A DNA stretch of 64,000 nucleotides, taken from NCBI GenBank assembly GCA_000611775.1, contig KK106982.1, positions 6,690,495 to 6,754,494 on the forward strand, written 5' to 3'. The notes below the pieces were generated by a model, which was not told the origin of the DNA, did not search any database, and saw nothing but the letters and a program-made list of their open reading frames with translations. This DNA comes from Umbilicaria muhlenbergii. Lineage: Eukaryota; Ascomycota; Lecanoromycetes; Umbilicariales; Umbilicariaceae. Shown here one piece after another: positions 11,197 through 22,436 of this stretch. Each line of letters begins with the position of its first letter. Position 1 is the first letter of the stretch. Made by a program: the position numbers and the translations under genes.

Positions 11197-12074
11197 GGCC
11201 TGCGCTCAATCTCAGTCACGTCAAGAACAGTTGAGTCATAGGAGTGATTGATGAAGTGAGTGAGTTCACCTCTGTGTTGACTGTTGACAATCAAGATCTG
11301 CTCTTCAGTGTGATTGCGCTCTTCAGCAAAGTCATCAAGGGAGTAAAGGTAGGAATGCTTAGCAGAACTGATGACAGCCTCACAGACATTAACTTCATTG
11401 TGAGTAATGACTTCATCATGATAGGTGTCTATGAACTGGCCCTCTTTCAGATCAACAGAACAACAAAGGCCTAGAATGCTGATTAGTCTCAATTTTGAAT
11501 CTAGAGAGGTTGCATTAACTCAGCTGTGATAATCTGTCTTGAAGATCTTCAGAAGAACTTTGTGATCATGCTGAATTAAATGATTCTTGCAATTCACTCC
11601 ACAACTGCATTTCTCATTGTATTCAAGGATGTCATTGCGTGTGTTGAGGAACTGCTTGTGAAGACACTCTTTCTGATTGCTGCTTGCTGTGTACAGCTTC
11701 TTCCCACTGACAGTCACTGTCACATCATTTAAACATTCTCATTCAGCACTTCTCCTGTTGCAACAACTGCATTTCCCGTCACATTCAAGGAGGTGGTTGC
11801 ACGTGTCAAGGAACTGCTTGCAAAGACATCCTTTCTGATTGTCATGTGCTGTGTATGAGAACATCTTCTTCCCACTGACAGTTGCTGCAGCAGTCACTGC
11901 AGTGTCATCAAGACAGCTGCAGTAGAGGTACTTGCATCTGAGGTTTCTCTCATTCTTCAGGGTGCAATCACAGCTGTGGTTGAATTCTTCAGACATCAGA
12001 GTAGTTCCTGATGTACAGACATGATTGATGATGAATTTTAACCTGAAGTGGTGACCTGTCATTGTTGATATCAT
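10908..12074 (-). pseudogene. H3K9 methyltransferase-like (pre-SET/SET, DIM-5/Clr4 type), relic
   Basis: Three open stretches (12074-11739, 11723-11520, 11492-10908) share one frame separated only by TGA codons. The first has a Cys-rich pre-SET pattern (SCDCTL, LRCKYLYCSCLDD). A zinc-binding segment is present twice: C-D-G-K-C-S-C-C near 11,770 and NEKCSCGVNCKNH near 11,600, each preceded by V-S-G-K-K, so about 160 bp is internally duplicated. SET blocks follow: EGQFIDTYHDEVITHNE, then S-Y-L-Y-S-L-D-D-F and THFINHSYDS (normally R-F-I-N-H-S-C-D-P; the Cys is Tyr here). After this the sequence departs from the SET fold, so the catalytic C-terminus and post-SET are missing. Intact homologues methylate histone H3 Lys9 in heterochromatin. 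The family call is strong; the gene is broken. Confidence 0.78.
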
Positions 12075-12611
12075 TGTAGATGATTCAAGCTGATCTCCTT
12101 ACTCCTGTGATGAGGCAACAGCAGATCTGATATTTGGCTGCTAGAGCTGTCAATCATCTAGCAGGGGTTGTTATGGCGGCGGGCAACATTTACTTATCAG
12201 AACCCTTCATTATTGTGAATTTTGCCCTTGAGGCAGTCTGACGTTCTGCTGTCAATCAGCAAGATTCTCATAGAAGTCATGAAATGTATGTATAAAAAGT
12301 TTGAGTCTAAACACCTGAGGTTGCTTCTAAAGATGCCAGATAGAAGAATTCAGCATGCTGTTTCCTGACCTTTCTGAATCTCAAGCTCTTTTCTTTTCAG
12401 TCAGTTTCACCGTCATCACTGCTGTTCTTGAACTTTACAGGTGATTGTCACTAGATCCTCAGCTCCTTGCCTCAAAGAGCTGCAGACAACCTCATAATGA
12501 AGGAAAGAACCTTAAGTCACTTCTTTCAGATGAGTCTTTCCCTGAAGAGTCAAACTGAAAGTGACATGACTGCTGAGAGCATAATCTTGTGCTCTAGGTC
12601 TCTGTTGTCCC
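12075..12611. other. Spacer between divergent SET relics
   Basis: About 540 bp with no recognised gene, including a less-mutated GC patch near 12,165-12,190. It separates two oppositely oriented SET-domain relics that point away from each other. Confidence 0.4.
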
Positions 12612-13010
12612 GTTGAGGGCCAATTCATTGACACTTACCATGATGAGGTCATCACCCACAATGAAGTCAACACTCATGAGGCCGTCATCAGATCTGGCAA
12701 GGCTTCATACCTTGATCATCAACGGCCAATAAATAAGTGGATTGACTCACTTCATCAATCACTGCATCAACCACTCCTGTGATCTGAACTGTGAGCAATC
12801 CACTGCCTCCCTGAATGACACTGATGACTGAATTTATGAACTGGCTTTCTTCGCGTTGGAGGACATTTCAGAAGCGGGGACAGAACTGAGGTTCAATGAT
12901 ATCAATAACAAAGTCAACGAGCCGGCTACAGATGAGGAGGGGTGAAAGTGAGTGAACAAAGTGAGAAAAGACCTGATGAGGTGTTTGTGTGAGGCAGAGG
13001 TGATTGTGAC
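12612..13010 (+). pseudogene. Second H3K9 methyltransferase-like SET fragment, relic
   Basis: Plus-strand EGQFIDTYHDEVITHNEV is nearly identical to the minus-strand copy near 11,430. After a frame change near 12,720 come INHSCDLNCE, YELAFFALEDISEAGTELRF and, further on, RKDLMRCLCEAE, the expected order for the second half of a SET domain and the post-SET Cys motif of DIM-5-like enzymes. It therefore holds the part missing from the minus-strand copy, while its own pre-SET is absent. TGA replaces residues including a probable Arg before I-Y-E-L. Each copy is partial, so neither makes a working enzyme alone. Confidence 0.75.
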
Positions 13011-13029
13011 TTTGACTCACTGTCAGTGC

Positions 13030-13420
13030 AATGACTTCTTGTGAAAACTAAGGGCAGCAGGTTCAAATTATGTCATCCTGACCACAGAGCAGAAGGTGTT
13101 GAAACTTTGCAATGAAAATAATTTCTTTGAAAGGTGATCTCAGGTGTTCCTGTCAAATACAAGCATTCAGGTCAGCTTCACGTGGAGCTGAAGTTCACAA
13201 CTCAGAGCTGCTCAGATTGATAATTCCTCAGAACAACCTGCATTGCTTTGCTGCGTGAGAGGTCACACAATCTCTCACTGTTCAGCTAAGTGCATTCACC
13301 TACGTACAGCACAGCTTCAGGAAATGAGACAGCTCAAGAACAGTGAGGCATCTGTGTCAGTAGTGATGATCACACAGGCAGCAGTGCCTGATACTGCATA
13401 AATATACAGTGTAGTCCTGT
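13030..13420 (+). pseudogene. Unrecognised relic with a CCHC-like Cys/His cluster
   Basis: The frame shows SNYVILTTEQKVLKLCNENN and later LLCCVRGHTISHCSAKCIH then RTAQLQEMRQLKN. The C-x(n)-G-H-x(4)-C spacing resembles a zinc knuckle, as in nucleic-acid-binding proteins or element Gag proteins. TGA codons interrupt it. The similarity is short and the family uncertain. Confidence 0.3.
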
Positions 13421-13499
13421 AAGGCCTCAAGGCACTCTTTCTCACAATCTTCAAATCACACAGGGAAAATGGTTGACGTGGTGTACCAGCGCAGTATGC

Positions 13500-13975
13500 A
13501 GGAGGTTGCATGACTGAAAGATGTTAAAAGTGAACAGCAGAGCCATGAGAGGAAATGTGTGAGGAAAAACAGAGAGATGAGTGAAGAGTGAAGGGACAGA
13601 GTAGTGACAAAAGCAGCTCATCAATCTCATCTGAAAGCAAGAAAACATTGAATATCACAGGCATGAGAACAATCACGGCAGCCTGATGAATGAATGTGAT
13701 CATGAGCCAGATTGAAGACAAGCTGAGGGAGAAAAAATTTGTGATGATCAAGCTGAGGAGGGTTCACGGATGGTAGAAGTTCAGCACATTGAATCAGAAA
13801 TGAAAAGGAGGGAGGAAGAGGTCAGTTTAAGAACATTAAAAGTCAGGATTAATGAGGTGATGTGATGAGTGAGTGAGCACAAGAAAAGAGAGGTGTGAGG
13901 GAGAGGATGAAGGATAAAAAGAAAGTAGTGACAAGAGAAGTATTCATATAAGAGGTGAAAGTGGCAAGGCACACA
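13500..13975 (+). other. Purine-rich, Lys/Glu-coding tract
   Basis: Strongly purine-biased on the plus strand, with TGA-interrupted frames rich in Glu, Lys and Arg, as in a decayed coiled coil. The overlapping minus-strand open frames (13317-13972) are pyrimidine-rich shadows with Phe/Leu/Ser/His composition. No family is identified. Confidence 0.35.
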
Positions 13976-14990
13976 TTACCTTAATGTAAAGAGCACTAAA
14001 CTCACTGATAAGTAAATTAAACACCTCTAGAAACTCAGGCAGAGATGAACTGTGTGTGCACATCAGTGTATTTCACTAAACCGCTTAAAGTTAAGAGAGA
14101 GGTCATGATTAAATCACTTCAGCCTCAGCTGCACCTCACTTTACTGTCAAGTACTCTTTGATCACATTTAAGTCATGGCGTCCTTGATAGCCCTGAACTT
14201 TTAAGCAAGTCAACTTGAGGACACTGCAGAGATCTGTCTCTATCAGCAGTAGCCTGTGTTTAAGGTTCACTCATTTCTTTCTTTGACTGCCTTTCTTATT
14301 CAAGGTTCTTGATCACCTCCATGAGTGAGTTTCTCCTTAAGAGAGTCACTCACGTGAAGCTTTTCAACTGGAAGTACGCAACAGATGTATGAGGGGATGT
14401 GAATAAGAATGAGGTTCAGAATCTGATGATGAAAGAAGGTGATGAAACTTGAAAGAAACTTGAATGACCTCAAGGCCTGAAGTTTGCACAACTGCGTGAG
14501 AGACTTGATGCAGTGTGTAACACTTCTTCAGATTTATATTTAGTCATCTTTCTGACTGTTAGCAGAACTTGAATAAATGTTTTAACCTTCTTGAAAAGAG
14601 AGTCTTGAAGTCACAACTAGTTGAGGAACAGCTCACTCTTTTCTCAAGAACAAAACCAAACAGCAAAAGTTGATGTTCACAAGAGCATATGCAGTTGATG
14701 TGAATTTGAGTCTCACTAATTGAAGTCTCCCCTGCAACAGGTTAATGTATCATATATCAGAGCTTTCATCATCATACTGCTGATACATCAATCAATAATG
14801 CAGTTCAACCTGAAAACATCCTCCTCTTTGATGAACACGTCTGAAGAGAGTGACTTGTGAAAGGAGGTGATGTAGTCCTTATGAGGGGATACAAGGTAAA
14901 GCTGAAATAGAAGTTTAAGAAACAACAGACAATACTTTTCTGTGACATTAGCATTTTCATCTGTGCAGAGTTGATCTGGTGACTTCTGCT
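13976..14990. other. No recognisable gene
   Basis: Hypermutated sequence; a 63-codon minus frame at 14300-14491 shows no similarity I recognise. Confidence 0.35.
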
Positions 14991-15290
14991 TTAAATTGTA
15001 AGCATTGTGAGGTTGATGGTTTCAGTGTCAAGGAGCTTATCAGTGTCAATGTATTCTTCACTCATCAGATCATCATAGGCAACATTTACTGTTCTGAACA
15101 TATGTTCAGAAATGAGTGTATCAGGATGATAAAGCATGTCTGTGTCAATGAAGTCTTCATTCATGAGGTCATCATAGAAGTACTTCTGTGTTTCACACAT
15201 GAATTCAGAAGTGATTGTATTCAGATGATAATGCTTGTCTTCCTGCCTACAAGATGTCTCTTTTAAATCATTCATGACAGGTATCACCAC
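14991..15290 (-). CDS. Open frame built of 33-residue repeats
   Basis: A 99-codon minus-strand frame without internal stops contains about two and a half units of 33 residues (99 bp): YDDLMNEDFIDTDML and YDDLMSEEYIDTDKL, preceded by a diverged unit around TSEFMCETQKYFYDDLM. The repeat is acidic and Tyr/Met-rich. The regular 99-bp period supports a coding origin on this strand. I do not recognise the repeat; it is not an obvious ankyrin, TPR or EF-hand. The gene boundaries are unknown. Confidence 0.35.
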   Translation of the reverse strand: MVIPVMNDLKETSCRQEDKHYHLNTITSEFMCETQKYFYDDLMNEDFIDTDMLYHPDTLISEHMFRTVNVAYDDLMSEEYIDTDKLLDTETINLTMLTI

Positions 15291-15645
15291 TGAGATGACT
15301 CTTGCTGAATATGTTGATTCTGAGCGGTAACTGAGAGCCTCATCAATCTCAATATGCTTATACTGTTAGCATGTTTCCAGGCACATGTCAGTTTTGCTGA
15401 ATTTACATTAAAGCGTTACACAGCAGAGAGCTCAGGAGAGAGGGTATGAAAAGAAATGATCAATGAAGTTGCTCAAGAAAGCCTTTCATGTACTCTGATC
15501 ATGCTAGATGATCAACAAAGTAAGGAGTGCTTTGCTCTTCAGTGTCAGTAAATTTATCATACTGAGTGACATCATGACCCTCTGCATAGTTTAGTACTTG
15601 CAGCAAGCTGTGATAAATGAGATGACTTACAGATGATGAAGAGCT

Positions 15646-15769
15646 CTGTTGCATGAAAATCTCAATCATGCATAAATAACTTATTTCTGTTGCATGAAAA
15701 CCTCAATCATGCATAGATAACTTATTTCTGTTGCATGAAAACCTCAACCATGCATAGATAACTTATTTA
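15646..15769. repeat. Tandem repeat, 41-bp unit, 3 copies
   Basis: Units begin ctgttgcatgaaaa at 15646, 15687 and 15728 and continue through c-a-t-g-c-a-t-a to a-a-c-t-t-a-t-t-t. Copies differ at a few positions, all transitions. No spacers, so not a CRISPR array. Confidence 0.85.
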
Positions 15770-18700
15770 TCAATTGATTCACTCAAGTTGCTTCATAACA
15801 CAAGCGCTGAAGGTTCTTTGAGTTAGAATCACTTATTCAAATCATCATCACTTTATTAACATCTTTCTCAGAGATCTCACGACGTAGCAAAACAACACAC
15901 AAAGATACAAACAAGAGACCCTGAAATTGTGCTGTAATGACTGAAGATTTAACTTCATGAGCGTATGCTGTCGTGATATCAAGAAGCGCAGCTTTTTGGC
16001 ATTGTTCATTTTTGTCTGAGTGAGTGATATCAGAACAAGCCGTATCTGTCAGCACCTTGAATGATACTTGATTACTCAACAGTTTATCACTTGTGACAAC
16101 TGGTTTGAGCATCCTCATGCTCTCTCACCACTTATCTGAATATGAGACTTCTTTCATCAACAACACTGCCTTTTGCCTTCATCTAACCTCTCACTTCTTG
16201 GGTCTCAGATTCTCCTTGCAAACCTTTTTTCAATGAGGCTCAGACTTGTATTGTATGACTTGAAGCAGGGGTCCGCCATTAGGTGATTTTGCAGGCAAAG
16301 CGTGCCTTGAAGTTGAGTTGAAGTCATCATGATTCTCAGTCAATGCCCTTTGAGGTGATGGTGAAGAGTATAAATTGCTCAATGTGCTTAAAGGTAAAGG
16401 TGGGTGGTGTGTCAGAGATAAAAGTATGTGACAAGATGAGCACCTCTGAACAGGATTTCTCAAACACCTGACTTCTGACTTCAAGTAAGCAGTCTACTCC
16501 TTCAGGCTCCTCTTAAATTTGTTGAGGTGATGCTGATTCATGATTAATGAAAGCTTTCTGATAAGACATACCTCTAGAAGAGGATGTCTCAGTCACTTGA
16601 TATTAATGTCTATGTGTTCACTTTAGGCACCCCTCATGAGGGTTACTCACTTTGAAATAACTTACTCTTGGTTACAAGCTGCGCTGCATTATTGAATGAC
16701 AACTTTTCAATGTAAGCATCTTCACCCCTGAGGAGACTCTCTCCTGAGATTAAACAGCACTGCCTGAGAGCACACTGCTGACAGGTTCACTGTCTCCCTT
16801 CTTACTTAAATCATGAACACTGATATGAACTCTTACATGATGCAAGTGTGGAGTACAGGTTCATTGAAGATATCAGCTGAGAAAGGGTTCTTCAATTGAT
16901 TAGAAGCCTGATTTCAATCTGAGCTACTTTTATCTACAATTTTCAATATCAAGCATCATGATCTTTAGTCATTCATTGTGTTCTGACCCTGTATGTTCTG
17001 TTGGCGCTTACTTTATCAGACTCAGAGAGAATAACTGCAATTCAGAACACTTTCTGTCAAAGGGAATTTCAGTTGCTTATCTACTAACCCTTGCAAGATT
17101 GTTTGTCACATAATGAGTCAGGAAATAGTGTTTTTGAGTGATTTAAAATTCTCAATATCATATGTTTGCCTCATTGCATTGTTGTGAAATTTCAGCCCTT
17201 CTCATGACGGTCTCAATTCCTGCGCGTCTTAGTATTCTTATGACAAATTTACTACTTTCTTTGCTGCTTTTCACGGCAGAGCATTGTACTCAGGTGAAAA
17301 ACTCATACTGATTGTTGCAAGAGGCCCCTTATATCCTCATACTGACATCAGATGTTATTCTTGTGATGTTAAGCACTGTTACAGCAGTTGAGGGTAAGCG
17401 TGATGCTGTTGTGAAGGATTCAAGCAACTGATCAAAGTCAGGAAACTGATTGAACTTAATTACTGATTTATCACTTCACTGATTCATATCATGTATGAAC
17501 TGAGTTGAGGTAATTCTTTGTTATCAACTTGTCTCCTGAGAATCTAATGATTGATAGGTCATGTGAACACTATGATTAAGTGCAAGAAAGGATCATGATC
17601 ATATAAGCTGAGTCATCTCAGTCATGCTTCTTTCATTCTCAAGTTTAGCATTTCTTGCTGAGTAAGTCCTCTCTGATTCAAGAGTGAAGGTTACTTTTAC
17701 TGATACTCAGCTGTAGCAGGCGTCAAATTGACTTTGCATTTAAAAGTGTTCTTGTTGTGTGCTGTCTCAAGTATTCTTTAATCATAGTATGATATCTCTT
17801 CTTTGAATTCTCATCATTTGCTTAAAAGCAACAAGATCTCTCTGTGAGATCCTCATCACTTAACAGCAGGTGACAAGTGCTTATAAAGTGTTTACTCTTT
17901 TACTTTACAACTGTGTGCTTGAGGTTCATCTTTCTCCTGTTGAGATCATCTGATGAAATCAATCAGTGTTTACTTTTGAAGGTAAGAAAGCTGCTCTTCA
18001 TTGAAACATGCACAGTTGCTAACAGCATTACTGGCAGACATTTGTATTACTCAATATCATATTTCATCTTGTATTTTGAACCAGATCTATACCTCAGCTC
18101 TTAAAAAAGCAGCAGAAGGATGAATTTTCAAATGATTACTTCAAATAACCCTCAACTACACAAAGCATGATGGTACATCTTAAGTCTGCAGAAGACTTTC
18201 ACAACTTTCTGCAAGAAACTAATGAGTGAATGATGACATGTTCAAAGTCAGAAGCAGCGCAAGATGAGTCAAGTAACATGATTGAGCAGAAAAAAATCAT
18301 GATGAAGTCTGATGAGTTGTCATTACTGACAAGACAAAGAAATTTTGAGATGTTCTAATTATGTGTGCAGTGTCACACAGTCTTTTTTCCTGTCAGGACA
18401 ACAAGTTCATCATCTTCTTTCTTCTTACTTTGAGTTTAAGATCTTCCCTTTAATATCATACTTTGAATCTTTTTCTGTCACGCACATCCCTGTATTTTCA
18501 TGAGTGAGAAATCTGATACAGTTTATCTGTAGAAACAAATCACACTCCTTTTTCTCAGGGTCACTTCATTATAGTTAAAGGGAATTCCTAAATTTCACTC
18601 ATAGGACGTACTCACCTCAAAGTTATATGCACATTTTCATTTAACTTGTGCCTGTAGCCGCTGTTAGAGTAGTGATAGCATCATTTCATCATCAAGCAAT

Positions 18701-19800
18701 GCTTATGACCGCATTTGTAGTGTATCTCTTTGTAGTTGCACATCATGATTCTTGTTGAGGGTGTGAGGAGTAATCTGTTATAAAATAAAGGAAGAGAACC
18801 TGTCTTTTTGTTTATATCTCAATCATAATCAGAAGACAGTAGGACACCCTTTCACTGTATGCATGCTGCAAAAGTAAACTGCAGTTTATCATAAGATGAT
18901 TCATTGACAACATACTGAGTGTTCTATGTTCTCTTTATTATCTGTCTAAGATCTTCCTCATTCAATGACATCATTGTCCCTGTCACTCTTGCTAAACTCA
19001 ATAAATGTTATCTTGACAGGTTACCTGTCATCTTTCTTGTTCTCTCTGATCATATCAACCTCCTCTCTCTCTACATTTGCATGATACACTGTCAGGGCAG
19101 CAACCTCATTAAAACATGCTCTGCATGAGATATCTCTACGCTAAAGCCTTAAGCAGCTGTTGGCATAAAGTAATGTCACAATGACAGAGGCATCTGCATG
19201 ACCTCATTCAATGTTGATGACAATGTTGTTAGGAATGTTCTTCAAGATGAACACAATAAAGGGATGAAGTAGTCAGATAGCAGTCACTGAAGGCATGCTC
19301 AAAGTTAACAGCAGTGCAGCTGATCAACTCCTCATTGAAATCATGAAAGTCAATTGTAGTAATAGTGAGGACCATTGAGGTCTACAGAAACACTTATTAA
19401 CTATTAATATAACTACTGATCACTTCACATTCTGATCAATGAAAAAGCACTCATGTTACACTGAACCCTGATTCAAAAGCATTCTTATAAATCTAAATCT
19501 CCTTGTATGCTTGATCATCAACTTGATCATTGAGTTCTTCAAGTCAATAATAGCAGACTATAAAGCAGAGCAGAAGATGATTCTCAACTTTAATAAAATG
19601 ATGTGAGTGAAGTAAAGACATGTAACACCTGACTTCAGTGACCTTAATAGAGAGGAGACAGATGAAGATAACAGTGAGAGCTGTGAGTAGATCACACCTT
19701 TACAGCTTTAAAGAGACAGATGTTCATGCTACAAGAGATCATCAGTGACATGATTGTCTCTTGAACAGAAGATATAATACCTTCTTTGTGCTTAAAACAC
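15770..19800. other. Long stretch without a recognisable gene
   Basis: Four kilobases of hypermutated sequence. Short open frames (15837-16118 minus, 16230-16484 minus, 17877-18104 plus, 18919-19128 plus) match nothing I know. Partly open, TGA-broken plus-strand frames at about 17,040-17,400, 18,170-18,360 (SAEDFHNFLQETNE) and 19,170-19,380 (SSAADQLLIEIMKVN) may be gene relics too decayed to name. Confidence 0.4.
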
Positions 19801-21237
19801 TTAGAAATCAAACATATCTTGATACTCTCAGTTGAACTCCTGTGCCTCCTTAATACTGACTTGCAATATAAGTCTCTCAAGCTTATTCACAGGTCGTGGA
19901 GTATCTCTGAGTTTGCAGCTTAATTCATAATCTTGATCTTGAGCCTTTCAATGTTCATTCAGCATTCAGTGTGTCAGCAATACATAGTCAGTCTGATTCT
20001 TCACTTTATTTTTCAATAAACTTTCATTGAATCAGAATAGTTTCTGATTGTTATTGTGATGATGATCACCAGTTCAGCCTCTTCTGACATGCTCAACTGA
20101 ATAGCTACACACCTCACTCTCAGGTGAATTGAAGAGCCAGCTCACTGAAACTGCATAATATGACTTAAAGCTGTATGAAATGTTGCTTAGTTCAAGGTCA
20201 AACCAATAGCTCTCCTTATCCCCGTAGGTGTATTTATATGTGTAGTCATTGCACACTGTAAATGTATTCTGCCAGCAGATGTGAAGAAGCGTCATGAGGA
20301 CTATTAATCAACTCTTGTTAAATGCAATGACTTCAGAATCCCCTTCTTCTGCAAAGTCATCAGAGTGAACATGAGAGTGCAGCAGTGTTGAGCTGAGTGA
20401 TTGAAATCTTATTTCATGTCATCATCATTCATGCTGAGCCTGGTATTGGCCTTGATACAGGAGGTGATTGTGAAATAGCAGAGTGCTTATGTTAACAAAA
20501 TTGCTATCCTGAAAGATGACTTCTGGTTTTTGCAGAAAGACAGCATCAGCATTAAGAAGTATAACTTGTTCATAAGTGCTGATGAGTATTGCAAAGGGCT
20601 TGACTGCAAAGCCTGAATGAGCCAGTTGCAGTGTTGAGTCATCAAGCACAGCAAGAATGTCTAGCATCTTAATGCTGACACTCTGTAAGGCAAGGGCTGT
20701 TTGATAATGAGAGGGTAAATTGACCTCCTCAGCATATGCAATCTGAATTGGTAGTTTGAAGTGAAGGACAGTTCATAGATTATGAATTAAATGACCTGCA
20801 TATCAAGCAGTCTTCTTCTCAGTGCTAATGACAATGCCTTTTGATTCAGGAATGCTTTGTTTTCAAAGAGCAGCAAAAGGTGCTGTGTTGTTTAACATTG
20901 ATGATGATTGAATGAAAGGGAAATATGAATATGTGACAGCCTCTATTAAATCAGACAAGGTTTTCAGTGACTTTGCATCAAGGCTGAATACATGATTGTT
21001 TCTGATCTGTTCTCAGTGTGTAATATGCTGCACATGCTGACTCATCCTCTCAAACTCTGAGTCATTGAGCTTATAATTGACAAAATCTTTCACAGTTCAT
21101 TTGATGATTCCTGTCATATCTTGAACTGAATCAACATGACCTCTCTGCTCAACCTGTTGATGATGACCTAGAAAAAGGATGTATGTAAATGCAAAAGAGG
21201 CAAGTAGAGGGAGGAGAGGGCGTTGCCTCAATATCAT
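19801..21237 (-). pseudogene. MNN1-family alpha-mannosyltransferase (GT71-like), full-length relic
   Basis: A single minus-strand frame of 479 codons from ATG 21237 to TAA 19801-19803. The N-terminus is a type II signal anchor: R-Q-R-P then L-L-P-L-L-A-S-F-A-F-T-Y-I-L-F-L. The catalytic region has FAVKPFAILISTYEQVILL, N-A-D-A-V-F-L-Q-K-P-E-V-I-F-Q (usual D-A-D metal motif, first Asp now Asn), T-L-L-F-H-N and EEGDSEVIAFNKS; the C-terminus includes YGDKESYWFDLEL and L-F-W-F-N-E-S-L-L-K-N-K. Homologues are Golgi enzymes adding terminal mannose to glycoprotein glycans. The gene is one exon with no frameshift; breaks are in-frame stops, mainly TGA at former Trp or Arg. A fragment of the same gene recurs at 33,505-33,790. 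Confidence 0.82.
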
Positions 21238-21587
21238 TGCATGAAAGATGAAGTATATCAAAGAGAGTTGAGCTGGTTTACAGAGAAGGAAAGACTGAGA
21301 AACTGCTTAAAGACTTCAATGATGAGTGCCACCACGCCTTTCTGAAATTCTAACAACTTCATTGATTATCAACTGTTGTTGCAGGGAAATCAAAGCCTGT
21401 GACTGAGAGAGTATCAACTGCAGCTCATCACATCACAGGTCAGTACTGATCAATATGTAGAATAATACAAAGTGAAAGATGAAGCTGAGGAGACTGTAAT
21501 TAAGATTTTTCATCAGACATGATCATCTACTTGATCTTAAAAGGGCTTATGATCAAGGACAAGTTAACCTCTGTGCACAGACTCAGA

Positions 21588-21719
21588 GTTACTGTGGTCT
21601 TCCTGTAATAAATGTTAGTACCAAACTCTCAGCAGGGGCTTTGTTATATGTACTCATCAATCAAAACACCTGTCATTGTTGCTCATACTAACATTTATTA
21701 CGCTGAAGACCACAGTAAG
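21588..21719. mobile_element. Short fold-back element (~33-bp inverted repeats)
   Basis: The left arm gttactgtggtcttcctgta then ataaatgttagta is mirrored by the right arm tactaacatttattacgctg then aagaccacagtaag, with about 65 bp between. The arms differ slightly at the centre of the stem. It looks like a tiny MITE or hairpin; no coding capacity. Confidence 0.65.
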
Positions 21720-22436
21720 TGCAAGTGTACAAGTGATGACAGTGTCCTCAGCAAGTCTTAAAATAAAAACAGCATTGAAGCTAGGGCAACCTGAGAACTT
21801 GTTGACGTGATTAGTTAAATATTTACACTTAGCAATGCCATCCTGATTATCCTCCTACAAATGAATGCTCTGTTTCATGAATCTGTAAGTGGCTCATTCA
21901 CCTCAATAATTAACAGTGACAGCTTGATTCAGCCAGTCCTTCTGCAAAGCTGATGAGTGCCTCACAACTTCACTATCCTTACAGATATAAAGTTATCCCA
22001 CAACTTAAAGCTGAAGCATTTCATCTTTCTGACAGATGACAACACTTCATCACCTGCAGCTCATCTCAGCACAATGATATGTAACCTTGAGAGCTCCTTC
22101 TTCACTGTCTGAAAGATGAAGTTCCTCATTACAGCTCAGTTGTTGAGGGCTTGTCATATCTTCAATCATGTGGCGTGGAGGCTTTCGTCAGGGGGTGAGG
22201 CGGAGAGGGAGAAGAGTGCAGACATCATGATTAATGTTTAACAGTGCTTCATGATGTCTGAGGGCCACGGGGGATGATTTTAACAGTGGCAGCAATGAGC
22301 CTGCTGTTGTTGAGGAGGGAGCAGCGGCGGTGAGAACAAGAGCAAGATAATTCATATTTTAACTTACTGAGGAATTAAATTCATTATTTAGCTTTTGTAA
22401 GGTTATATTTCAGAATGGTGACTTGTGTGCTCAGTG
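21720..22436. other. No recognisable gene; partly GC-rich
   Basis: Includes a G-rich, less-mutated patch at about 22,165-22,340 with TGG and CGG intact. No ORF or family recognised. Confidence 0.35.

Noticed and set aside
13317-13972. Cluster of minus-strand small genes
   Set aside because: Four overlapping frames with Phe/Leu/Ser/His composition are pyrimidine shadows of a purine-rich plus-strand tract.
15646-15769. CRISPR-like array
   Set aside because: Three contiguous 41-bp tandem units without spacers, in a eukaryotic window. The same applies to the 102-bp and 54-bp arrays.
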